DNA of 64,000 nt from the NCBI GenBank assembly GCA_016712535.1, contig JADJQW010000002.1, forward strand, positions 1,364,001 to 1,428,000. Direction: 5' to 3'. Below, one piece after another: positions 32,378-41,034 of the stretch. Numbering within the stretch: the first letter of the stretch is position 1; every line of letters begins with the position of its first letter. The notes under the pieces are model-generated. The model was not told the origin of the DNA. It saw only the letters and a list, made by a program, of their open reading frames with translations, and searched no databases. Both the position numbers and the translations under genes were made by a program. The DNA comes from Flavobacteriales bacterium (lineage in GTDB: Bacteria > Bacteroidota > Bacteroidia > Flavobacteriales_F > PHOS-HE28).

Positions 32378-35300
32378 ATGAGCGAGAAGATACTCAAGGC
32401 CTTATTGCAGCTGTTCGCGATCGTCGCCAGGGGCGAGGCGGTGGGCCTCGGCGCGCGCCCGGAGAACGCGGCCATCCTCGAGCGCTTCCTGCGCAAGCAA
32501 TTCAGCCCGGAGACCGCAGCAGCGCACATGGCGCGCTACCAAGCGTTCGTGCAAGCCTTCCACGGCATGGGCACCGGTCGTGCTGCTCGCAAGCGCACCT
32601 CGCTCAATTCGGTGAAGGTCCTGAAGATCTGCACCCAAGTGAACGAGGAGCTCAATCAGCGGCAGAAGTTCGTGGTGCTCATGCACCTGCTCGAGTTCAT
32701 CCACGCCGATGGCATCGTGAGCCCCCAAGAGGATGAGTTCGTGGCCATCGTGGCTGATACGTTCAACATCGCGCAGCCTGAATTCGCGCGCTGCCGTGCC
32801 TTCGTATGCGCAGAAGAGGAACAGCGCCTCGATGCGGAGCAACTGCTATACATAAACAGCGCGGCCACCTGCGGCCTGGTATCGGCCAAGCACCTGCATG
32901 CGCACGGACTGGATGGCGAGGTCCGCGTGCTGCATGTGCCAAGCGTGCACCTGTATGTGATGCGCTACAGCGGCCGTGACGAATTGCTGCTCAATGGCCA
33001 GCGCGTGGGCGCTGGCGGCCATTACGTGCTTGAGAACGGAAGCAGCATGCGGCCTCCTGGCGGGGTGCCCATCTACTACAGCGACATCCTGCAGGCTTTC
33101 ATGGCCAAGCAGGGCCGGCCCCGCATCGTGTTCCGCGCCGATGGCATCGAGTATGAATTCCCGAATGGGCGCATGGGCCTTCACGAGCTGCACCTGGCCG
33201 AGACCAGCGGCAAGCTCATCGGCATCATGGGCGGCAGCGGCAGCGGCAAGAGCACCTTGCTCAACCTGCTCAACGGCAACCTGGTGCCAACGCGCGGCCG
33301 CGTCACCATCAACGGCATCGATGTGCACCGTGAGCGCGATCGGATCCGGGGGGTGATCGGCCACGTGAGCCAAGACGACCTGCTCATCGAGGAGCTCACC
33401 GTTTACCAGAACCTGTTCTTCAACGCCAAGCTCAGCTTCGGTGACCAGACAGATGCGCAAGTGGCCGAGCGCACCCTGCGCATGCTGCAGACCTTGGGAC
33501 TCTACGAGACGAAGGACCTCAAGGTGGGAAGCCCCCTGGAGAAGACCATCAGCGGTGGCCAGCGCAAGCGGCTGAACATCGCCCTGGAACTGATCCGCGA
33601 GCCGAGCGTGCTCTTCGTGGATGAGCCTACGAGCGGGTTGAGTTCGCGCGATAGCGAGAACATCATGGACCTGCTGAAGGAGCTCGCGCTCCGCGGGCGT
33701 GTCGTTTTCGTGGTCATACACCAGCCCTCATCGGACATCTTCAAGCTGTTCGATAAGCTGCTGCTCATGGACCAGGAGGGGCACCCCGTTTACTGCGGTG
33801 ACCCCGTCGATGCCGTCGTGTACTTCAAGCGCGTCACTGGGCAGGTCGATAGCGAGCAGGGCCAATGCGCGGCGTGCGGCAACGTGAATCCCGAGCAGAT
33901 CTTCAAGATCCTGGAGGCACGGCTCGTTGACCAGTACGGAAGCGAGACCGATCAGCGCCGCATCAGCCCAGACGCTTGGAACGAAGTGTTCCGCGCACAG
34001 ATGGCGGTGCGCGTGGCGCAGGTGCCTGATGAGCGCTTCGTGCCGAAGAGCACGTTCGCCATCCCCGGACGGCTGCGCCAATTGCGCGTGTACTTCAAGC
34101 GCGACCTGCTCAGCAAGCTGGCCAACCGGCAGTACGTCCTCATCAACCTGCTCGAAGCGCCCGTGCTGGCCTTCTTCATGTCGTTCTTCCTTCGCTATGC
34201 CGGCGATGGCGGTTACGTGTACCGCACCAATGCCAACATGCCCCAGTACCTCTTCATCGCGGTGATCGTGGCGCTGTTCCTGGGGCTCACCGTGAGCGCG
34301 GAAGAGATCCTGCGCGACCGCAAGATCCTGGCGCGGGAGAAGTTCCTCGACCTCAGCTGGCTCAGCTACCTGGTGAGCAAGCTCGGCCTGCTCTTCGCGA
34401 TATCGGCCATCCAAACGGGCCTCTTCGTGCTGGTGGGCAATGCAGTTCTTGGCATCGCATCGCTGGGCTGGGCGCACTGGCTGGTGCTCTTCAGCGCGAG
34501 CTGTTTCGCCAATGCGCTCGGACTGAATGTGAGCGCGAGCTTCAGCAGCGCCAAAGTGATCTACATCCTCATCCCAGTGCTCATCATCCCGCAGCTGCTC
34601 TTCAGCGGGATCATCGTGAAGTTCGATCGCCTGCACCCGCTCTTCGCCTCGGAGAAGAGCGTGCCCTGGATCGGCAACGTGATGGCCAGCCGCTGGGCCT
34701 ACGAGGCGCTCGCGGTGACCCAGTTCAAGGAGAATCCCTATGAGCGTGAATTCTACGCGTTCGACCAACGGATGAAGACCGCCAATTGGAAGAAGGATCT
34801 ATGGCTGAGCGAGCTCCGTAACCACTTGGACCGCGCGCAGGCCGCAGTTGATGGCCGCGCAGGCGGTGAGCCCGAACTGGCCGCCTCACTTGCCCTCTTG
34901 CGCGATGAATTGAGCCGGGAAGAGCGCCAGCTAGCAGGCTTCAATGTGCCGGAACTGGCGATGCTCGCGCCGGAAAAGGTGAATGCCGCGGCGATCGCGG
35001 CCGTTGCAGAATCACTGGAGCTGCTCACCAAGCACTACCGCAGCGTGTATAAGGAAGCCGAGCGCGCCAAGGAGCAGCGCATTGCCGAGCTGACAGCCAC
35101 GACCGAGGCGCGAGCGGCGTACTTCGCCCTGCTTGACGCGCACCGGAACGACGGGCTCGCCGACATCGTGACCAATAAGAACGACCTGCGCGTGATCGTG
35201 GAGCACGATGGCGAGCTGATCCGCAAGAGCGACCCCGTTTACATGGAGCCGCAAGGCGGAGGCCTGCTCAGCGCTCATTTCTATGCCCCTGCCAAGCTCC

Positions 35301-35443
35301 TCTTCGGAGCGCCGATCAGCACGCTGGCCGCCAACGTGCTGGTCATCTGGATCATGACCCTGATGCTCTGCGGTGCCCTGCATATGGAGCTGTTCAAGAA
35401 GATCGGCCGCCTGCTGCCGGTTCCTGTGCGCAAATCGCGCTAG
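32378..35443 (+). CDS. ABCG-type ABC transporter, fused ATPase and permease, with N-terminal TerB-like region (1021 aa)
   Basis: Domains in order are: a TerB-like helical region (residues about 1-150; VVLMHLLEFIHADGIVSPQEDEFVAIVADTF); a beta-rich FHA-like segment (about 160-250); an ABC ATPase with Walker A GGSGSGKST (about 285), signature ISGGQRKR (about 390) and Walker B VLFVDEP (about 410), followed by VVFVVIHQPSSDIFKLFDKLL typical of the ABCG/White family; a six-helix ABC2-type permease (about 585-755); then a helical hydrophilic insertion (about 800-950) and one last membrane helix (about 985-1005). This is an inner-membrane exporter; the substrate is unknown. The start at 32378 is the first ATG after the terminator. 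Its TAG overlaps the TAG of convergent SiaC in a CTAG palindrome. Confidence 0.9.
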   Translation: MSEKILKALLQLFAIVARGEAVGLGARPENAAILERFLRKQFSPETAAAHMARYQAFVQAFHGMGTGRAARKRTSLNSVKVLKICTQVNEELNQRQKFVVLMHLLEFIHADGIVSPQEDEFVAIVADTFNIAQPEFARCRAFVCAEEEQRLDAEQLLYINSAATCGLVSAKHLHAHGLDGEVRVLHVPSVHLYVMRYSGRDELLLNGQRVGAGGHYVLENGSSMRPPGGVPIYYSDILQAFMAKQGRPRIVFRADGIEYEFPNGRMGLHELHLAETSGKLIGIMGGSGSGKSTLLNLLNGNLVPTRGRVTINGIDVHRERDRIRGVIGHVSQDDLLIEELTVYQNLFFNAKLSFGDQTDAQVAERTLRMLQTLGLYETKDLKVGSPLEKTISGGQRKRLNIALELIREPSVLFVDEPTSGLSSRDSENIMDLLKELALRGRVVFVVIHQPSSDIFKLFDKLLLMDQEGHPVYCGDPVDAVVYFKRVTGQVDSEQGQCAACGNVNPEQIFKILEARLVDQYGSETDQRRISPDAWNEVFRAQMAVRVAQVPDERFVPKSTFAIPGRLRQLRVYFKRDLLSKLANRQYVLINLLEAPVLAFFMSFFLRYAGDGGYVYRTNANMPQYLFIAVIVALFLGLTVSAEEILRDRKILAREKFLDLSWLSYLVSKLGLLFAISAIQTGLFVLVGNAVLGIASLGWAHWLVLFSASCFANALGLNVSASFSSAKVIYILIPVLIIPQLLFSGIIVKFDRLHPLFASEKSVPWIGNVMASRWAYEALAVTQFKENPYEREFYAFDQRMKTANWKKDLWLSELRNHLDRAQAAVDGRAGGEPELAASLALLRDELSREERQLAGFNVPELAMLAPEKVNAAAIAAVAESLELLTKHYRSVYKEAERAKEQRIAELTATTEARAAYFALLDAHRNDGLADIVTNKNDLRVIVEHDGELIRKSDPVYMEPQGGGLLSAHFYAPAKLLFGAPISTLAANVLVIWIMTLMLCGALHMELFKKIGRLLPVPVRKSR

Positions 35444-35832
35444 TCGCCGTTCACTTCGGCGATCTGGATCATCTTGAACGGGATGTTGATGATCCCCGAA
35501 TAATCCTCCCCGGCCTCGAGCATGTCCTCATCATCGGCCTCGTAGTGCCAGAGCACCGTGACTTCATTGCCGGCGCTGCGGATGGGTTCCAGGCGCTTGA
35601 ACACATCGAGGATGCATTTGCTGCTGCTGGTGTTGAAGTACTCGAGCTGCACATGCAGGGCCGTCTTCGGATTCGGGGTGCGGCTGTATCTCTCGATCCA
35701 ATCGATCAGCGGCTTGTAGAAATCGATGCTGTTCTCCGGGATGGAGCGGCCCTTGAGCTCCAATAGGCCCGTGACCGGGTCGAAATGCACATGCGGGGTC
35801 TTTGGGCTTCCTTCGAGTTGGAGCGGTTCCAT
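35440..35832 (-). CDS. siaC: SiaC-family regulatory phosphoprotein (DUF1987)
   Basis: This is a 130-aa cytoplasmic protein. In Pseudomonas, SiaC is phosphorylated by kinase SiaB and dephosphorylated by SiaA, and unphosphorylated SiaC activates the diguanylate cyclase SiaD. Conserved features here are FDPVTGLLELKGRSIPENSIDFYKPLIDWIERY and LEYFNTSSSKCILDVFKRLE; the phosphoacceptor Thr falls at residue 68, as I recall for P. aeruginosa. It lies 11 bp after the siaB-like gene in one operon. No SiaA-like phosphatase or GGDEF protein is in the window, so its output here is unknown. Confidence 0.88.
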   Translation of the reverse strand: MEPLQLEGSPKTPHVHFDPVTGLLELKGRSIPENSIDFYKPLIDWIERYSRTPNPKTALHVQLEYFNTSSSKCILDVFKRLEPIRSAGNEVTVLWHYEADDEDMLEAGEDYSGIINIPFKMIQIAEVNGD

Positions 35833-35843
35833 GGTGTTCAGGT

Positions 35844-36410
35844 CTAGGTGTTCACGTTGACATTCAGGCTGAAGAAGGCGCTGTCCTTGTCATAGGGCAC
35901 GAATGCATAGCCCAGTTTCCCGCCGCTGCGCCGTGCGATATCGATCATGCCCAGGCCGCCGCCGCCAGCTTCGGAGTATTTCCCATCGGCGAGCTTTGCT
36001 CGGTACCATTCGCGCAGTGCATCGGTATCGAGCGCATTGATCCGGTCGAGATGGCTCTTGAGCTGATCCACGTCGCCGCCATGCATGAAGTTGCCTGTGA
36101 GCACGGAATAGCCGGTATCCGTGCGAGCGATCATCACCACGCCATGCGGCTCGGCGGTTGGCTCAATGCCTTCGCTGGCTGCGCGAAGATGCCCGTTATG
36201 GTGATACAGGTTCTGCAGGCACTCCACCACCACGTTGAACACACGCTTGCGCGACTTCGCGTCCGGCTCCATTCCGTCGAGCTTTCGCTCCACCAGATTG
36301 AGCAGCACCGTGATCAGGTCGGGCGATAGCCCGCCTTTGAAGGAGAGCATCACGCGGTGCTTCTCCAGTTCGTCATAGAGATCGTGAATTCGTTCGAGCA
36401 GGTCGGACAT
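35844..36410 (-). CDS. siaB: SiaB-family protein kinase (DUF6272)
   Basis: This 188-aa cytoplasmic protein has a GHKL/anti-sigma-kinase-like fold, paired with SiaC. Motifs include VFNVVVECLQNLYHHNG (N-box-like) and the glycine-rich SEAGGGGLGMIDIARRSGGKLGY (ATP-lid-like). It should phosphorylate SiaC on Thr68. The ATG at 36410 is chosen because the conserved domain begins MSDLLERIHDLYDELEKHRVMLSFKGG; upstream residues in the open frame are non-conserved. The 127-bp divergent region to the methyltransferase holds both upstream regions. Confidence 0.85.
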   Translation of the reverse strand: MSDLLERIHDLYDELEKHRVMLSFKGGLSPDLITVLLNLVERKLDGMEPDAKSRKRVFNVVVECLQNLYHHNGHLRAASEGIEPTAEPHGVVMIARTDTGYSVLTGNFMHGGDVDQLKSHLDRINALDTDALREWYRAKLADGKYSEAGGGGLGMIDIARRSGGKLGYAFVPYDKDSAFFSLNVNVNT

Positions 36411-36521
36411 GCAGGATGGTCGGAGAGCCTTACAAAGCAAGGCTGTGCAGGTGCTGGCCGCCGTTGCAGCGCTCCCGGAGTTATCCACGCGCTGGTGTCA
36501 GCCTTGACCGAAGCCCCCGGT

Positions 36522-36529
36522 TACATTCG
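36522..36529 (+). promoter_or_regulatory. TAnnTTTG-like box before methyltransferase
   Basis: TACATTCG (seven of eight consensus bases) ends 8 nt before the ATG at 36538. Confidence 0.35.
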
Positions 36530-36537
36530 CCGCTCCG

Positions 36538-37266
36538 ATGGGCTGGTACAAGCACTGGTTCGGCACCCCGTACTACAAGCTGCTCTATGGTCACCGCGAT
36601 GAGGCCGAGGCGGAGGCGTGGGTGGATGCGATCCTGGCCCGTTGGGTCCTGCAGCCGAATGCGCGCGTTCTCGACTTGGCGTGCGGTCGTGGGCGTCACG
36701 CCCGGTGGTTCGCCGCAAGAGGCATGCAGGTCACGGGTGCCGATATCTCCGAGGAGAGCATCGCGGAAGCGAGGATCGCTGTCCCTGACGGCGATTTCCT
36801 GGTGCACGACATGCGTGAAGCCTTGCCCCGCGAACGATTCGAGGGGATCTGCTGCCTGTTCACCAGCCTGGGGTACTTCGACGACCTTGCGGATGACCAG
36901 CGCGTGATGGATGCCGTATTCGCCATGCTTGTTCCAGGTGGCCGCTTCGTGCTTGACTTCATGAACACGCCCGTGGTGCTCCGAGACCTGGTGGAGTCGG
37001 AATCGATCATCGCCGGTGGGCTCACCTTCCACGTGCAGCGCAAGGTGGAAGGGGAGGTGCTCGTGAAACGGATCACGCTGAGCGACGGCGGATGCACGCA
37101 CGCTTTCGAGGAGCGTGTTCAAGCCTTACGGCCATCGCAGATCGAGGCCATGGTCGTGAAGGCCGGATTGCAGGTGGTTGACCGGAGCGATGGCCCCGGT
37201 ACGCTCCCCTTCGACCCGGGACGATCCGCCCGTTTCGTTCTTTGGGCCCGCAAGCCGCTCGCATGA
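36538..37266 (+). CDS. class I SAM-dependent methyltransferase
   Basis: This is a 242-aa cytoplasmic protein with a Rossmann methyltransferase fold: motif I VLDLACGRGRHARWFAARG, acidic end of strand 2 VTGADISEESIAEAR, VHDMREALPRERFEGICCLFTSLGYFDD and the post-motif VPGGRFVLDFMNTP. N-terminal WYKHWFGTPYYKLLYGHRDEAEAEAWVD is characteristic of a Bacteroidota family of unknown substrate. Its stop overlaps the ATG of the ZIP gene, indicating translational coupling. Confidence 0.9.
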   Translation: MGWYKHWFGTPYYKLLYGHRDEAEAEAWVDAILARWVLQPNARVLDLACGRGRHARWFAARGMQVTGADISEESIAEARIAVPDGDFLVHDMREALPRERFEGICCLFTSLGYFDDLADDQRVMDAVFAMLVPGGRFVLDFMNTPVVLRDLVESESIIAGGLTFHVQRKVEGEVLVKRITLSDGGCTHAFEERVQALRPSQIEAMVVKAGLQVVDRSDGPGTLPFDPGRSARFVLWARKPLA

Positions 37267-37967
37267 CCTGGATCGTCGTCCTCATCTTCTTCGCGCTGCC
37301 CATGCTGGCCGGTGCGGCCGTGCGCCTGCTGAGCCCGGACCAGCGCTGGTTGCGATTGCTGCTCTCATTCAGCGGCGCCTTCCTCGTGAGCGTGGTGTTC
37401 CTGCACATGCTCCCGGAGCTCTATGAAGAAGAAGGTGCCATGATCGGCGCATGGGTGCTCGGCGGCTTCCTGCTGCAAGTGGTGCTGGAGTTCTTCAGTG
37501 AAGGGATCGAGCACGGGCACATCCACATGCACGCTGGGCAAAGCCACGCGCTGCCTTGGATAACGCTCGCGAGCCTCTGCCTTCATTCGTTCACCGAGGG
37601 CATGCCCTTCGCCGACCCGGATGTATCGGGCAACATCCCCTTCCTTGCAGGTGTGGTGCTGCACAAGGTGCCCATGGCCATCGCCCTTGCCACCGTGCTG
37701 CTCCGGTCCGGTGTGCCATCGGCATCGAGCTGGCTCATGCTGGTGCTCTTCGCGTTGGCCGCGCCGCTCGGCATCGGCAGCGGGATGCTCGCCGGTGATT
37801 GGATGGACGGCCGCTTCCTGCATCGCATGCTCGGGCTCGCCATCGGCATGCTGCTGCACATCGGCACCACCATCATCTTCGAGAGCGCGCCCGATCACCG
37901 CTTCAACGCCGCTCGATTCGTGGCCGTGATCGCTGGGGTAGCGCTGGCCGCGCTGGCGGTTCACTGA
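37263..37967 (+). CDS. ZIP-family divalent metal transporter
   Basis: This 234-aa inner-membrane protein has about eight hydrophobic helices. A histidine-rich loop (EGIEHGHIHMHAGQSH, about residues 80-95) lies between helices 3 and 4. The metal-path helices contain LCLHSFTEGMPFA and AGVVLHKVPMAIAL, the ZIP HxxxEG and HKxP motifs, and later LHIGTTIIFE. It should import zinc or another divalent cation. The ATG overlaps the upstream stop (ATGA). Confidence 0.88.
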   Translation: MTWIVVLIFFALPMLAGAAVRLLSPDQRWLRLLLSFSGAFLVSVVFLHMLPELYEEEGAMIGAWVLGGFLLQVVLEFFSEGIEHGHIHMHAGQSHALPWITLASLCLHSFTEGMPFADPDVSGNIPFLAGVVLHKVPMAIALATVLLRSGVPSASSWLMLVLFALAAPLGIGSGMLAGDWMDGRFLHRMLGLAIGMLLHIGTTIIFESAPDHRFNAARFVAVIAGVALAALAVH

Positions 37968-38009
37968 TTTTTTTCCGCCTGCTGCATACGGATCGCGGTC
38001 GCATGTCGT

Positions 38010-38033
38010 TACTTTGCAGTACAAAGTACTTTG
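38010..38033 (+). promoter_or_regulatory. overlapping palindromes: probable operator/promoter of winged-helix operon
   Basis: TACTTTG (38010-38016) and CAAAGTA (38022-38028) form an inverted repeat with a 5-nt spacer, and CAAAGTACTTTG (38022-38033) is a perfect 12-bp palindrome sharing its left half. The site ends 3 nt before the first ATG of an operon whose second gene is a winged-helix regulator, so autoregulation is likely. TTACTTTG also resembles a -7 box. Confidence 0.55.
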
Positions 38034-38036
38034 CTC

Positions 38037-38711
38037 ATGAACGAGAAGGATCACCTCGACGAGCTTGCCCGCATCCGTGGGCTCATGGACCGCAGTACGC
38101 GCTTCCTCAGCCTCAGCGGCCTCAGCGGCGTGATCGCGGGTGTTGCGGCGCTGGCCGGGGCCTTCGCGGCGCGCGAGCATCATAAGGCATTGCTTTGGTC
38201 GGGTTCCGATATGGGCGGTCTGAATCGGAACAGCTTCCGATTCGGGGGGGGGCTGGGCTTCGAGCAGCGCTGGTGGGACCATGTGGCCTTCCTGATGACC
38301 GATGCGGCCATCGTGCTCCTCGTGGCGCTGCTAGGGGCGCTGTGGTTCACGTGGCGGCGGAGCAAGCGAACAGGCCAGGGCCTTTGGGATGCGAGCGCGC
38401 GCCGCATGGCGGTGAACCTCTTTCTCCCGCTGATCGGAGGTGGGCTTTTCTCCTTGGCACTCATCCTGAATGGAGCTGTTCATCTGGTACCGTCGGCGAC
38501 GCTGGTGTTCTACGGCGTGGCCTTGCTCAACGCATCGAAGTACACCCTCGATGAGGTCCGATGGCTCGGGCTGAGCGAAATGGCGCTCGGCGTGGTGGCT
38601 GCTTTCTGGGCCGATGCCGGCCTGCTCTTCTGGGCGCTCGGCTTCGGGGTGCTGCACATCTTCTATGGCGGGCTCATGTACCTGCGCCATGAGCGCGGAG
38701 CAGAAGCATGA
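38037..38711 (+). CDS. membrane protein of unknown function, first gene of winged-helix operon
   Basis: This 224-aa protein has about six transmembrane helices (e.g. LSLSGLSGVIAGVAALAGAFAA, AAIVLLVALLGALWFTW, LGLSEMALGVVAAFWADAGLLFWALGFGVLHIFYG). The N-terminus MNEKDHLDELARIRGLMDRSTRFLSLSGLSG is a short cytoplasmic helix. This family commonly precedes a small winged-helix regulator in Bacteroidota, and does so here with a 4-nt overlap. The function is unknown. Confidence 0.85.
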   Translation: MNEKDHLDELARIRGLMDRSTRFLSLSGLSGVIAGVAALAGAFAAREHHKALLWSGSDMGGLNRNSFRFGGGLGFEQRWWDHVAFLMTDAAIVLLVALLGALWFTWRRSKRTGQGLWDASARRMAVNLFLPLIGGGLFSLALILNGAVHLVPSATLVFYGVALLNASKYTLDEVRWLGLSEMALGVVAAFWADAGLLFWALGFGVLHIFYGGLMYLRHERGAEA

Positions 38712-38995
38712 TCGAGCAGCTCAATAAGGCCTTCGAGAGCCGGGTGCGCTTGGGCATCATGGCCGTGCTCGCCGTGAACGAATGGGTGGACCATGCGCAA
38801 TTGAAGGAGCTGTTGAGCGTTACCGACGGCAACCTCGCGAGCCACCTGGCGGCCTTGGAGGAATTGAAGTACGTGCAGGTGCGCAAGCGATTCATCGGCA
38901 AGCGCCCCAACACCAGCTACAAGGCCTCCGCTGCTGGCAGCCGCGCATTCCGTGACCATCTCGACGCCATCGAGCGCCTCATCCCCAAACCCTGA
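38708..38995 (+). CDS. winged-helix DNA-binding transcriptional regulator (HTH_34-like)
   Basis: This is a 95-aa single-domain protein: MIEQLNKAFESRVRLGIMAV, helix-turn-helix VDHAQLKELLSVTDGNLASHLAALEELKYV, then the wing RKRFIGKRPNTSYKASAAGSRAF. It resembles the MarR/ArsR-like group without a sensor domain. It is translationally coupled to the upstream membrane protein (ATGA) and lies 3 nt before DUF4173. It probably binds the palindromes at 38010-38033. Confidence 0.9.
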   Translation: MIEQLNKAFESRVRLGIMAVLAVNEWVDHAQLKELLSVTDGNLASHLAALEELKYVQVRKRFIGKRPNTSYKASAAGSRAFRDHLDAIERLIPKP

Positions 38996-38998
38996 CCC

Positions 38999-40558
38999 AT
39001 GAATGCCATTGCCAATTGGATCCAAGCGCGGTCCACGCTCATCATCGCTCTGCTAACTGCCTTCATCTTCGATCGCCTCTTCTATCAGCTTGCGCTTGGC
39101 GCCAACCTCTGCCTCTTCGCGCTGCTGATGAGCGCATTGGTCGTGCATCGCGTGGGTTGGAGCAAGCTCTCGTGGCCGGCGCGATGGGCCTTGCTGGGTG
39201 TGCTCATCGCCTCGGTCATGGTGGTGGTGCACCACAGCGTCGTAGCGCCGATTGCGACGGTACTTTGCTTGCTCTGGTTCGCGGCGCTTGCCGGGGAACC
39301 GGGACTTCGCAGCCTGCCCTTCGCCATGGGACAAGCGCTGGGCAACTATGTCACGCTCCCTATAACGGCCTTCGACGGCATCGGCACTGTTGCTCCCGAG
39401 CGATCGGCCGCGCGCTCGGGATGGCGCTGGGCGCGATTGACGGTGCTGCCCGTGATCGTGCTCGTCATCTTCTTCCAACTCTATCGGGTGGGCAATCCGA
39501 AGTTCGATCACCTCACTGCCGGGTTCCTCGAAGGACTATGGGAGGCGGTCTCGGAGTTCTTCTCGGTCATCTTCACGGCGCATGTGCTCTTCTGGCTCTT
39601 CGGCGCTTTCGTTTGTGCTGGCCTGCTCTTCCGCTTCGCGCCGAATCTCGTGCTGCAATGGGAGGAACAGCATCATGACCTCATGCGGCGGATGCGGGTG
39701 CGGCGTCCGCATTGGATGGCGCCGCTATCCATGAACTCCTTGGAGCGCGAGCGACGGCGCGCAGTGATCCTGCTGGTGCTCGTGAATCCCTTGCTCGCCG
39801 TGGTGAATGCCATAGACATCAACTGGGTGTGGTTCGGCTTCCAGGTGCCCGAAGGCTTCAGCCTGAAGCAATTCGTGCATGAAGGCACCTATGCGCTGAT
39901 CTTCAGCATCCTTCTCAGCATGGTGGTGGTGCTCTGGTACTTCCGCGGCAATCAGAACTTCTATCAGCGGGATCCCTGGCTGAAGCGGCTGGCCCTGCTC
40001 TGGGTGGCGCAGAACGCGGTGCTCGGCGTCTCGGTGTTCCTGCGCAACTGGCATTACATCAGCTTCCACGGCCTGGCCTACCTGCGAATCGGCGTGATCG
40101 TCTTCCTGCTGCTCATGGTGGTGGGGCTCATCACCCTCTTCCTCAAAGTCAAGGAGCGCAGAACGCTCTACTACCTCCTTCGAGTGAACACGTGGGCGGC
40201 GTTCGCGGTGCTCATCGGCCTCACCACCGTCGATTGGGACCGGCTCATCGTGCGCGTGAACCTGGAGCACGGCAACCCAGGCGAGATTGACATCGACAAC
40301 TACCTCGCGATGAGCGACAAGGTGTTGCCGCTGCTTTACGCCAATTTTGACCTGGTGGAGCAGCAGATGGCGCGGCACCGCAACAACCGTGTGCGATGGG
40401 TGGATCATCTGGAGCCGCAAGCGTTCCGCGATGCGCTCGATGCGAAGCGCGACCGTTTCATGATGCGCATGCATGCCCTGCAATGGCAGGAATGGACGTG
40501 GGCTGATGCGAGGACCATGGCTGCACTGAACGAACAGTCGATCCTTGCCCCGCGATGA
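38999..40558 (+). CDS. DUF4173-family integral membrane protein
   Basis: This is a 519-aa protein with about 12 transmembrane helices. The C-terminal half with FVHEGTYALIFSILLSMVVVLWYF, then LRIGVIVFLLLMVVGLITLFLKV and a terminal soluble segment (DNYLAMSDKVLPLLYANFDLVEQQM), matches DUF4173. Proteins of this family often sit beside small regulators and membrane proteins; their role is unknown. It is part of the overlapping operon, with 3 nt before it and a 4-nt overlap after it. Confidence 0.85.
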   Translation: MNAIANWIQARSTLIIALLTAFIFDRLFYQLALGANLCLFALLMSALVVHRVGWSKLSWPARWALLGVLIASVMVVVHHSVVAPIATVLCLLWFAALAGEPGLRSLPFAMGQALGNYVTLPITAFDGIGTVAPERSAARSGWRWARLTVLPVIVLVIFFQLYRVGNPKFDHLTAGFLEGLWEAVSEFFSVIFTAHVLFWLFGAFVCAGLLFRFAPNLVLQWEEQHHDLMRRMRVRRPHWMAPLSMNSLERERRRAVILLVLVNPLLAVVNAIDINWVWFGFQVPEGFSLKQFVHEGTYALIFSILLSMVVVLWYFRGNQNFYQRDPWLKRLALLWVAQNAVLGVSVFLRNWHYISFHGLAYLRIGVIVFLLLMVVGLITLFLKVKERRTLYYLLRVNTWAAFAVLIGLTTVDWDRLIVRVNLEHGNPGEIDIDNYLAMSDKVLPLLYANFDLVEQQMARHRNNRVRWVDHLEPQAFRDALDAKRDRFMMRMHALQWQEWTWADARTMAALNEQSILAPR

Positions 40559-41034
40559 AGGACCTGCGCTACATCCGGTGCTGGCTGGCCGGCTTCGTGG
40601 TCGCGCTGGTGCTCAGCGGCCTCACAGCAGTGCCCTTGGTCCGGCTCACGGGCCTGCTTCAAGCTTGGACCGATCCGTTCGGCGGCCCTCTTCACCAATG
40701 GGCGTCGCACGCCGCCGATGCCGTTGCGCATGTCGATGCCACCTATCCGATCCTCTTCTACGGCACTGACTGGCTCGCCTTCGCGCATGTGTTGATCGGC
40801 CTGGCCTTCATAGGCCCATATCGTGATCCGATCCGTAACAAATGGGTGGTGGAGTGGGGACTGTGGAGCTGCGGCTTGGTGGTGCTGCTGGCATTCGCAT
40901 GGGCGCCCGTTCGCGATATCCCCTTCTTCTGGCGCTGCGTCGATGCCTCCTTCGGCGTATTCGGCGCCTTGCCGTTGTTGCTGGTGCTGAAGCGGATCCA
41001 GAAGCTGGAGGCGGAACAGCAAGCGAACCCATGA
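40555..41034 (+). CDS. small membrane protein of unknown function (159 aa)
   Basis: Four hydrophobic segments are visible (residues about 8-30, 60-85, 99-118, 125-143). Conserved-looking polar residues occur in the loop YPILFYGTDWLAFAHVLIGLAFIGPYRDPIRNKWVVEWGLWS. It overlaps both neighbours by 4 nt (ATGA junctions), so it is translated with them. The family is not recognised with certainty. Confidence 0.8.
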   Translation: MKDLRYIRCWLAGFVVALVLSGLTAVPLVRLTGLLQAWTDPFGGPLHQWASHAADAVAHVDATYPILFYGTDWLAFAHVLIGLAFIGPYRDPIRNKWVVEWGLWSCGLVVLLAFAWAPVRDIPFFWRCVDASFGVFGALPLLLVLKRIQKLEAEQQANP

